25,660 nt of DNA, from the NCBI GenBank assembly GCA_943326315.2, contig CALPSU020000007.1:1-25660 (forward strand), written 5' to 3'. This document shows, piece after piece, positions 15,441 to 22,804 of this stretch. How positions within the stretch are numbered: the first letter of the stretch is position 1; every line of letters begins with the position of its first letter. Under the pieces are notes generated by a model. It ran no database searches. It saw only the letters and a list, made by a program, of their open reading frames with translations, and was not told the origin of the DNA. The DNA is from Chryseobacterium gleum (GTDB taxonomy: Bacteria; Bacteroidota; Bacteroidia; Flavobacteriales_D; Crocinitomicaceae). The position numbers and the translations under genes are program-made.

Positions 15441-17807
15441 CTAAAGACGTTCCCCTTTCCAAAGTACTAAAAAGGTGCTCAAAAATACAACTGTAATTGA
15501 ACTTATTGGCATTAATATAGCTGCAACCAATGGTGTCATCTGTCCTGAAATTGCAATTGTTAAACCAATAATGTTATAGGAAATGGAGAATCCAAGACAG
15601 CTTTTCAAAACTATTTTTGAGAATTGAGAAATTGAAATAAATGAAGGTAGTAAGTGTAATTTTGAGGCTTCAACGATTGCGTCTGAAGATGGAGTAAATC
15701 TAAATATATCTTCAGAAACTGCTATCCCAACATCCGATTTACCTAGAGCTCCAGCATCGTTTAATCCATCACCAATCATCATTATTTTTTTCCCTTCCTT
15801 TTTTAATTTTTCAATATAATCCAATTTATCTTTAGGTGATTGATGAAATAAAATGCTTGTGTTTTTCGGGAAAATAGATATTAAAAGTTCTTTATCTTTC
15901 TCATTATCACCTGATAATACATGAAGTTTGAGGTTCTTTAATTTTTTTAGCATTGAGTCCATTCCATCTCTTAATTCTGAACGAAAAATAAACTTTCCAA
16001 CATACTGTTCATCTATTGAAATGGATACGGATGTTTCTTCAGATTGATTTTTTAGTGAATTATCCCCAACGAAACTTCTAGAACCGATTCTAATTTTTTT
16101 TGTATCGCAAATTGCTTCAATTCCTTTTCCAGAAACTTCTTCAAAATTAGAAACATCAGGTAAATCTAAATTTACGTGTTGATGAAGGAACTGAACAATA
16201 GCTCTTGACAGTGGATGCGTCGATGAATGAGCTACTGAAATTATTATTTTCTTTTGGTCCATTGTTAAAGGTTGACCAATAAATTCAATTCCATCTAATA
16301 TTCCTGTTGTAAGAGTTCCAGTTTTATCAAATACTATATCAGTAACTTCATTTATTCTTTCTATAACTTTTGCATTTTTAAGGTACAATCCTTTTCTACC
16401 TAATACTCTCAGAATGTTTCCAAATGTAAAAGGACTTGATAATGCTAATGCGCAAGGACAAGCAACAATTAGGATTGAAACAACGATTTGTGTGATTTTG
16501 GAAGGGTCTATAAATGACCATCCAATTCCTGCTGCAGTTGAAATTAATAGTATAATTACTAAGAAATAGAATGAAATTTTATCTTGAATTGTTTTTTGAC
16601 CAACTTCTTTATCTTCTTTTGAAACATCATTCCAAAGCTGTGTTAAATGGCTTCTATTACTCTCTTTTATAACTATTAGTGTTGATCTTTGACCTAGCAA
16701 TTTTCCTCCGGCATAAATAAAATCACCTTTCTTTTTTGTAATTGGAATTGATTCACCAGTCACAAAGCTGTAATCAATTCGTGCTACTTCTGAGAGTAAT
16801 TCACTATCACAAGGTATAACTTCTTCGTTTCGAACTATAATAGTATCGTTTTCCTTTAAATCTTCAATTTCAATTATTTTTTCAGTTCCTTCGGTTATTT
16901 TTGTTACTGCAACTGGAAAATAGGAGGTGTAGTCTCTTTCAAAGGATAATGTTTTGTAGGTTTTATTTTGAAACCATTTTCCAATTAAAAGAAAGAAAAT
17001 AAATCCTGCAAATGAATCCATATAACCGGGACCATCGCCATTCAAAATTGTAAAAACACTTTGAGCATAAAGGGCAATAATTCCAATAGTTATGGGGACA
17101 TCTAAATTTAAACTTTTATATTTAATAGCTTTATAAGCAGAAATGAAATATGCATTTGCAGAATAAAGTAAAACAGGTATTGAAATGCAAAGTGATAAAA
17201 TAGAAGTGAAATTTCTAAATTTATCATTCATATCTTCAATACCGAGATATTCAGGAAAACTCCAAAGCATTATACTTCCAAAAGCAAAACCTGCAATGCC
17301 AAGTTTATACATGAACTGTTTGTCCATTTTTTTCTCTGTCTCATTTCTATTTCCAAAATTTGGAGCATATCCAATTTTATCTAAAAATTGGGCTAATTCA
17401 GATAATTTTATTTTAGAATTATCGTAACAGATAATTGCTTCTCTTTTTGTGAAATTAACTTGACATGATAAAATAGAAGTTTCAATTTTAGAAGCATTTT
17501 CAAGTAAATAAATGCAGGATGAACAATGGATTTGAGGTAAAAATAAGGTTATTTTAACAGTATTTTTTTCTTGAAAATCTATGAATTTAGATTGAATTGA
17601 ATCTACTTCAAGAAAGGAATATTTATTGATTGAAGTATTTGAAGGCTTAACGCCAGGTTTTTTATCGAGTGTGTAAAATGCTTCCATATTGTTTTCAGTC
17701 AATAACTGGTATACCATTTTACAGCCGTTGCAACAGAATTTTTTGTCTAATATTACAAACCCTTTTCCGATAATATCGTCCCCACAGTGATAACAATTTT
17801 CGCTCAT
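15441..17807 (-). CDS. ccoI: Copper-transporting P1B ATPase of the CcoI/FixI type
   Basis: This gene encodes 788 residues. The N-terminus has the CcoI/FixI-type Cys-rich domain: CYHC at 5-8 and CCNGC at 25-29. An HMA copper-binding domain follows at about 85-150 with CSSC at 95-98. Membrane helices then lead to TGES at 350-353 (actuator), CPC at 450-452 in the ion-path helix (the copper signature), DKTGT at 494-498 with the phosphorylated Asp, HP in STHPLSRA for nucleotide binding, and GDGLNDAGAL. CcoI exports copper across the inner membrane for assembly of the CuB centre of cbb3 cytochrome oxidase. It lies 78 bases after hemN on the same strand, with a long palindrome between. The rest of the usual cluster (ccoS, ccoNOP, ccoG) is not in the window. 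Confidence 0.93.
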   Translation of the reverse strand: MSENCYHCGDDIIGKGFVILDKKFCCNGCKMVYQLLTENNMEAFYTLDKKPGVKPSNTSINKYSFLEVDSIQSKFIDFQEKNTVKITLFLPQIHCSSCIYLLENASKIETSILSCQVNFTKREAIICYDNSKIKLSELAQFLDKIGYAPNFGNRNETEKKMDKQFMYKLGIAGFAFGSIMLWSFPEYLGIEDMNDKFRNFTSILSLCISIPVLLYSANAYFISAYKAIKYKSLNLDVPITIGIIALYAQSVFTILNGDGPGYMDSFAGFIFFLLIGKWFQNKTYKTLSFERDYTSYFPVAVTKITEGTEKIIEIEDLKENDTIIVRNEEVIPCDSELLSEVARIDYSFVTGESIPITKKKGDFIYAGGKLLGQRSTLIVIKESNRSHLTQLWNDVSKEDKEVGQKTIQDKISFYFLVIILLISTAAGIGWSFIDPSKITQIVVSILIVACPCALALSSPFTFGNILRVLGRKGLYLKNAKVIERINEVTDIVFDKTGTLTTGILDGIEFIGQPLTMDQKKIIISVAHSSTHPLSRAIVQFLHQHVNLDLPDVSNFEEVSGKGIEAICDTKKIRIGSRSFVGDNSLKNQSEETSVSISIDEQYVGKFIFRSELRDGMDSMLKKLKNLKLHVLSGDNEKDKELLISIFPKNTSILFHQSPKDKLDYIEKLKKEGKKIMMIGDGLNDAGALGKSDVGIAVSEDIFRFTPSSDAIVEASKLHLLPSFISISQFSKIVLKSCLGFSISYNIIGLTIAISGQMTPLVAAILMPISSITVVFLSTFLVLWKGERL

Positions 17808-17824
17808 ATTTTTTATTTAGATTT

Positions 17825-17882
17825 ATTGATTATTCTGATATAGGTATAGGGCATGCTCTATCCCTACATCAGAATAATCAAT
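17825..17882. repeat. 58-base palindromic element between hemN and ccoI
   Basis: The ends ATTGATTATTCTGAT (17825-17839) and ATCAGAATAATCAAT (17868-17882) are perfect inverted copies. Inside them TAGG and ATAG pair with CTAT and CCTA, giving a nearly complete stem around a central GCATGC. It lies wholly between the hemN stop and the ccoI start and has no T run, so it looks more like a REP/MITE-like palindrome than a simple terminator. Confidence 0.85.
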
Positions 17883-17885
17883 AAT

Positions 17886-19256
17886 TTAAATCGTTTGTGA
17901 AAACATTTTTTCTTTACTAATGTTATTGTTTAAATCCTGATCAAATGCCATACAGCAATTTCGAACAAAAGGAATCCCTTTTTCTGTTATTTGAATATGA
18001 TTTCCTGATATTTCAACAAGTCCGTCTTGAACCATTTCAGTAAGGCGGGATTTTATATCGATGAATAAGTTGTTTATTATGGATTTTTCTTCAATTTTAG
18101 TTTCGAAATGGCACATTAAGTCTAAAATATGTTTTCGTATTATAAGATCAACTTCACTTAGTATATGGCCTCTATATACGGGAATCTTACCTTCATTTAC
18201 AATTCTAGTGTACTCTTCTACAGATTTTTCATTTTGAGCAAATCCAAACCAACTATCTGAAATAGAAGACATTCCTAATCCAATCATCATAGGTGTTGAT
18301 TTAGTCGTGTACCCCATGAAATTTCTATGAAGTGATTTTGAACGCATCGCTTTTGTCAAGTCATCGTGCTCGAGAGCAAAATGATCCATCCCTACTTCAA
18401 TGTATCCTGCATTTTCTAATAGTTTTTTTGAGTGTTCATATAATTCTCTTTTTTCTTCATTTTTGGGTAAATCATTTTCATCGTAACCTCTTTGTCCATT
18501 TCCTTTTATCCATGGAACATGGGCATAACTATACAGAGAAATTCTGTCTGGTTTTAGAAGTAAGGTTTTTTCTATTGTTGATTCAATATCGGATAAAAAT
18601 TGTTTTGGTAATCCAAAAACCAAGTCGTGGCTTATTGAAGTGTAACCAATTTTTTTTGCCAAATTATGCGCTATTTCAACATTTTTAAAAGGTTGAATTC
18701 TGTTTATAGCTTTCTGAACAATTGGACTATAATCTTGTATCCCAAGACTTAATCTTCTGAATCCAAAATCGAATAAAGTTTGTAAATGTTCTTCTGTGGT
18801 ATTATTTGGGTGTGCTTCAAAGCTTAATTCGTGTTTTTCTGGATTAACGGATGAAGTACCGAATATTGCAACTAATAGTCTTTTTAATTCAGAAGGTTTA
18901 AAAAATGTTGGAGTACCACCTCCAAAATGCAATTCTTTTATTTCCGGTTTAAAGTTTAGTGCTGAAATGTAAAGTTGCCATTCTTTTATAACGGTGTCAA
19001 TATATGGTTTTTCAACAGCATGATTTTTTGTAATTCTTTTATGGCACCCACAAAATGTACACAAGCTTTCACAAAAAGGAAGATGAATGTATAAACTGAT
19101 TTCAGCTGAATTGAATAAAACCCTATTTTTATGAATAGAATCAATCCATTCATTTTGAGATAATTCATTATTTTTCCAAAAAGGTACGGTAGGGTAAGAA
19201 GTATATCTAGGACCAGGAACGTTGTATTTTTGAATTAATATACTTTTGCTTTTCAT
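17886..19256 (-). CDS. hemN: Oxygen-independent coproporphyrinogen III oxidase
   Basis: This gene encodes 456 residues, normal for HemN. It is a radical SAM enzyme that decarboxylates coproporphyrinogen III to protoporphyrinogen IX without oxygen, in cytoplasmic haem synthesis. The N-terminus YNVPGPRYTSYPTVPFW is the HemN-specific segment absent from HemW-like paralogues. The cluster motif is LPFCESLCTFCGC with Cys62, Cys66 and Cys69, and Cys71 following as in true HemN. ELHFGGGTPTFF, LSFEAHPNNTTEEHL and RLSLGIQDYSPIVQKAINRIQ follow. The C-terminal HemN domain is at about 370-440. Its promoter has a -7 element and an FNR/CRP-type box at the position expected for an activator. ccoI follows on the same strand. 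Confidence 0.96.
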   Translation of the reverse strand: MKSKSILIQKYNVPGPRYTSYPTVPFWKNNELSQNEWIDSIHKNRVLFNSAEISLYIHLPFCESLCTFCGCHKRITKNHAVEKPYIDTVIKEWQLYISALNFKPEIKELHFGGGTPTFFKPSELKRLLVAIFGTSSVNPEKHELSFEAHPNNTTEEHLQTLFDFGFRRLSLGIQDYSPIVQKAINRIQPFKNVEIAHNLAKKIGYTSISHDLVFGLPKQFLSDIESTIEKTLLLKPDRISLYSYAHVPWIKGNGQRGYDENDLPKNEEKRELYEHSKKLLENAGYIEVGMDHFALEHDDLTKAMRSKSLHRNFMGYTTKSTPMMIGLGMSSISDSWFGFAQNEKSVEEYTRIVNEGKIPVYRGHILSEVDLIIRKHILDLMCHFETKIEEKSIINNLFIDIKSRLTEMVQDGLVEISGNHIQITEKGIPFVRNCCMAFDQDLNNNISKEKMFSQTI

Positions 19257-19274
19257 TTAAAATTACATTGAATA

Positions 19275-19282
19275 CAAAAGTA
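19275..19282 (-). promoter_or_regulatory. -7 promoter element of hemN
   Basis: On the minus strand TACTTTTG is an exact TAnnTTTG match, 18 bases before the ATG at 19256. No -33 TTG is at the usual spacing, as expected for a promoter that depends on an activator. Confidence 0.65.
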
Positions 19283-19304
19283 TTGACCCATTTTAGCTTA
19301 TTAA

Positions 19305-19318
19305 ATGATTTTTATCAC
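19305..19318 (-). promoter_or_regulatory. FNR/CRP-type operator upstream of hemN
   Basis: On the minus strand GTGATAAAAATCAT contains the perfect palindrome TGAT-N4-ATCA, the core of FNR boxes (TTGAT-N4-ATCAA). Its centre at 19311.5 is about 41 bases upstream of a start site inferred at about 19270, the classical class II activator position. It lies in the divergent gap between hemN and the barrel protein gene. Confidence 0.7.
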
Positions 19319-19382
19319 AAATTAATATAATGTAAATTCTATTTATTATCTAAATTAAAATAATAGATTTTATTTTTTTACA

Positions 19383-19390
19383 TATATTTG
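19383..19390 (+). promoter_or_regulatory. -7 element upstream of the interrupted barrel gene
   Basis: TATATTTG matches TAnnTTTG exactly. It overlaps the in-frame TTG at 19388, so translation must begin further down, at TTG 19409 or more likely TTG 19451. Confidence 0.5.
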
Positions 19391-19450
19391 GTGATTAAGA
19401 CATCCTATTTGAAAAACTTAACTAAATATATCAATCTATATTTTCAAAAT

Positions 19451-20191
19451 TTGAAGATAAATTTCATTCGTTTAATTTTTTGTTTAATTTTTACTTCAAG
19501 TTTTTTTTCGCTCAGATCACAAGTGCTTTTTGATATAAAAGATTATAGGAATTTGGCATATTTAAGTGTCGGCTACAATGGTGCTTTCCCTGGAGTATTG
19601 ATAGGTATTGGAAAGAGAGATTACGTACGTTTAATTAAAAGAGAAGTTATTGGAATATTTGATCTATCCTTACATGTTTCAGAACATTTTTTTACAAGAC
19701 ATGTTTTGAGAAAGGGTTTTTAAATGGATTTGTATTCTAAAAATAAATATAGAATTCCGTTTATGTTTGCAACATCCTCTATTTCTAGGGGAGATTTTGT
19801 AAAAAAAATCACTGATATTACTGCAGAATTCACAGTTAACCCAGGCTTGTATCTAGATAAATACACACTTGCTTTAGATTGTAAATACGAATTAATTGCA
19901 TTTAGATATACTAGATATGCACCAAACTTCTTAAATCCAGATGGAACTAAACCGAAAAATCACTATTCAACTCCTCCTTATGATGCTTTTAAAATTGGTA
20001 TAGTAACAGGTTTAAATTTTAAAAGATTAACTGTTTCACTTAAGACTGGGTATGAAAAAAATCCATTTACGATAAAAAATTATTTACCAGGATATATTGT
20101 AATGGGGATTGGTTTTAAATTTGGAACTAAACCTTTTGAAAAAGAATTTAAAAATAAAACTAAAAAGGAGGACAATATGCCCCCCAATTAG
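19451..20191 (+). pseudogene. Outer-membrane barrel-like protein gene interrupted by one in-frame TAA
   Basis: Two open stretches lie in the same frame, separated only by TAA at 19721-19723, which is directly followed by ATG 19724. Joined, they encode about 246 residues. The first part from TTG 19451 begins MKINFIRLIFCLIFTSSFFS, a good signal peptide, then VLFDIKDYRNLAYLSVGYNG. The second part has alternating aromatic strands (YTLALDCKYELIAFRYTRY, FKIGIVTGLNFKRLTVSLKTGY, GYIVMGIGFKFGTK), as in a small outer-membrane beta barrel. Neither half would make a whole barrel, and no ATG exists in frame before the stop. TAA could come from CAA or GAA by one change. A basic tail ends the protein. The family was not recognised. 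Possible explanations are recent nonsense mutation, sequencing error, or two separate small proteins. Confidence 0.65.
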
Positions 20192-20210
20192 TTTTATTTT
20201 CTAAGTTAAA

Positions 20211-22274
20211 TTACCAGATTTTAGCAATTTTATTTACTGGATTTCTCATCTTATCTCCTTCTTTAATATTGAAGGCATTAAAAAATTCAGAACTGTTTTT
20301 TAAAGGACCATTTACCCGATACATTCCTGGTGAATGTGGGTCATTAGCAATTCTGTTTTTCATTTCAGCTTCCGTATAATTTATTTTCCATAATTGTGCA
20401 TAAGCGATAAAGAATCGTTGAGCTGGAGTATATCCCTCTATTATTTTACCAGATTTAAATTCATCTGTTAAAGTATATGCATAATACGAAAGTGTTACTC
20501 CTCCTAAATCAGCAATATTTTCACCCATTGTTAATTCTGGGTTTATACAGTGTCCTTCAATAGGACAAAATGTAGAAAATGTTTCTCCTAGAAGCGAAGT
20601 TCTTTCTTCAAATAATTTTGAATCAGCATCTGTCCACCAGTTTTTAAAGGATCCATCAGCCCCAAATTTTGAACCTGTATCGTCAAATCCGTGCGTGAAT
20701 TCATGACCAATTACAGTTCCAATAGAGCCATAATTAATTGCATCTTCAGAATTTTCATCAAAAAATGGAGGTTGCATAATTCCAGCTGGAAATGCAATTT
20801 CATTCATCAGAGGGTGGTAATATGCATTGATTTTATGTGCAGGCATTTCCCATTTTGATTTATCTACTTTTTTATACAATTCATCCATGTTTTTTTTATG
20901 GGCAAAGCGATTTATTTCTTTGATATTTTCAATGTAATTTTCACGAGAGAAATTAAGAATACTAAAATCTTCCCATTTACTTGGGAATCCTAATTTTCGA
21001 CCGATTGAATTTAGTTTATTTAATGCCTGAGATTTAGTTTCAACTGTCATCCAATCTAATGAATTTATTCTATCCTTGAAAGATGCTAAAAGATTATCAA
21101 CCATTGAGTTAACTTTGTCTTGTGATTTTTGAGAAAAATGCTTTTCGACAAATGCTTTACCTAATAATTCTCCAATTTCATTTCCAGTGATTTCATCAAT
21201 AACTCGATCATTAAGAGATTTCATTTCTTTTTTACCGCTTAAAACAGTACCGTAAAATTTAAAATTTAAATCAATAAATTCAGTACCTAAATTACCTGCA
21301 TAGTTATTAATAGTACACCATAATAAATAGTTTTTCCAATCGGTAATTTCTGTTTTTTCAAATACGGATGCAATTTTTTCTAAATATTTTGGTTGCCCTA
21401 CAACTATTGAATCAAAGTCATTACTTCCAATTTGTGTCAAATAACTTTCGAAATCAAATTGTCCAAAACTTTTTTCAAATTCGACTTTTGACATTAAATT
21501 ATATGTGTTTTCAGGAATCCTTAATTCAGCAGGTTTCATCATTGAACTTGCTAAGTTCTTTTCAAATGACACAACAGATTTAGCCATAGATGCTGAACTT
21601 TGGTTGTCGTATTTTAATAATTCAAAAATGGAAGTAATATGTTTTTCATATGCATCAAGAATAGATGCTTTATCTGGTTTTAAATAGTAATCACAATTTG
21701 GTAATCCTATTCCATTTTGATTAAAACTTGTAATGTGTTTAGTTACATGTTGTAAATCTTGCTCAACGAATAAGCCAAAGAATGTATTTACTCCTAACTT
21801 ATGAGATTCAGCAATAATTGATACAATTTCTTGTCTCGATTTAAGGTTCGTTATTTTTTCTAATTCAGATTGAATAGGTGAAATTCCTTTTTTATCTCTA
21901 ATGTCCATAGAAATAAATGAAGAATAATAATCACCTAATAATTGGTTTTGACTCCCTTTTTTATCAGTATTATTCATCGCTTCAGTTAGAATAGCTGTTA
22001 ATTTTAATTTATTAGAAATATCTAATTCATTAAAACTTCCCCATCTAGATTCTGAAGGAGGTACCGGATTTTCTTTAACCCATGTTCCATTTGAGTATGT
22101 AAAGAAATCATCTTGCGGTCGAATATTTTTGTCTAAATATGCTTTGTTGATTGTTTTTAATCCTGTAGTTTCATTTTTATTAAGATCTGTATTTATTTTT
22201 GATTCTTTTTTTAATGACGAACAGCTACTCAATGTAACTAATAATGTTCCTAGAATAAATGAGATATTTTTCAT
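20211..22274 (-). CDS. M13 family zinc metallopeptidase lipoprotein (PepO/neprilysin-like)
   Basis: This gene encodes 687 residues, normal for M13. The N-terminus MKNISFILGTLLVTLSSC is a lipoprotein signal with Cys18 as the lipidated residue, so the mature protein is membrane-anchored outside the cytoplasm. About residues 50-430 are the M13 N-terminal domain (starting DKNIRPQDDFFTYSNGTWVK, typical of the family). The C-terminal catalytic domain has NAYYHPLMNEIAFPAGIMQ (the NAYY substrate-binding motif), IGHEFTHGFDD with zinc ligands His524 and His528 and catalytic Glu525, and GENIADLGG with the third ligand Glu585. It cleaves oligopeptides and small proteins. Its start is nine bases past the end of the elaA-like gene on the same strand, so they are probably one operon. 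Confidence 0.96.
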   Translation of the reverse strand: MKNISFILGTLLVTLSSCSSLKKESKINTDLNKNETTGLKTINKAYLDKNIRPQDDFFTYSNGTWVKENPVPPSESRWGSFNELDISNKLKLTAILTEAMNNTDKKGSQNQLLGDYYSSFISMDIRDKKGISPIQSELEKITNLKSRQEIVSIIAESHKLGVNTFFGLFVEQDLQHVTKHITSFNQNGIGLPNCDYYLKPDKASILDAYEKHITSIFELLKYDNQSSASMAKSVVSFEKNLASSMMKPAELRIPENTYNLMSKVEFEKSFGQFDFESYLTQIGSNDFDSIVVGQPKYLEKIASVFEKTEITDWKNYLLWCTINNYAGNLGTEFIDLNFKFYGTVLSGKKEMKSLNDRVIDEITGNEIGELLGKAFVEKHFSQKSQDKVNSMVDNLLASFKDRINSLDWMTVETKSQALNKLNSIGRKLGFPSKWEDFSILNFSRENYIENIKEINRFAHKKNMDELYKKVDKSKWEMPAHKINAYYHPLMNEIAFPAGIMQPPFFDENSEDAINYGSIGTVIGHEFTHGFDDTGSKFGADGSFKNWWTDADSKLFEERTSLLGETFSTFCPIEGHCINPELTMGENIADLGGVTLSYYAYTLTDEFKSGKIIEGYTPAQRFFIAYAQLWKINYTEAEMKNRIANDPHSPGMYRVNGPLKNSSEFFNAFNIKEGDKMRNPVNKIAKIW

Positions 22275-22283
22275 ACGTATAAA

Positions 22284-22739
22284 TTATTTTGGGGTATATA
22301 ACAATTCAATATGAGGAATATTGTCTTCTAAATATTCATTCCCTGTTGAATAAAAATTATGTTTTTTATAAAATTCTTCTAAATGTTTTTGTGCAGAAAT
22401 ACGAATAGCAACTGAGCCAAATTCATCGACTATGTATTCTAGACATTTTTTCATTAATTCATTTCCAATATTTTTCCCTCTTAAAGATGCGTCAACAACA
22501 ACTCTTCCGATAGATACCTCTGGATATGAGGTTCCTGGATGAAGAATTCGTGCAGTTGCAACCACTTTTCCTTGACCATCTCTACAAATTAAATGATAAC
22601 ATTTTTTATCTTTTCCATCTAGGTCAAGGTAGCAGCAGTTTTGTTCAACTACAAATGCTTTTAATCTCAAAGCAATAATGTCATGAAATTCAGTAGTTAA
22701 AAGTTCGCTATACGGTTTTATTTGCCAGTTTAAATGCAT
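22284..22739 (-). CDS. ElaA-like GNAT acetyltransferase
   Basis: This gene encodes 151 residues, close to ElaA (about 150). The segment LTTEFHDIIALRLKAFVVEQNCCYLDLDGKDKKCYHLI near the start matches the ElaA pattern (LYxLLALRxxVFVVEQxCPYxDxDGxDxxxxHL). The GNAT core follows with ATARILHPGTSYPEVSIGRVVV, then the acetyl-CoA loop LRGKNIGNELMKKCLEY, and the final strand pair ending HNFYSTGNEYLEDNIPHIELLY. The substrate is unknown; ElaA proteins are small soluble N-acetyltransferases. It is the first gene of a likely two-gene unit with the M13 peptidase. A TATATTTT sequence upstream is a weak -7 candidate, and an (AT)7 run lies at 22792-22805 in the gap behind the carboxylase gene. Confidence 0.9.
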   Translation of the reverse strand: MHLNWQIKPYSELLTTEFHDIIALRLKAFVVEQNCCYLDLDGKDKKCYHLICRDGQGKVVATARILHPGTSYPEVSIGRVVVDASLRGKNIGNELMKKCLEYIVDEFGSVAIRISAQKHLEEFYKKHNFYSTGNEYLEDNIPHIELLYTPK

Positions 22740-22804
22740 AATCTTCTATTGAGTTTGATAAACGAAGTGTTTAAAAATATATTTAATAATAATATATATA
22801 TATA

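Noticed and set aside
18332..18688. A 118-codon open frame opposite hemN.
   Set aside because: It shadows the HemN coding sequence in another frame; the composition is unlike a real protein and no start signals are present.
20164..20191. A strong Shine-Dalgarno-like AAGGAGG followed by ATG and a four-codon ORF near the end of the barrel gene.
   Set aside because: It lies inside the coding frame of the barrel protein tail, encodes only Met-Pro-Pro-Asn, and this genome does not otherwise use Shine-Dalgarno sites.
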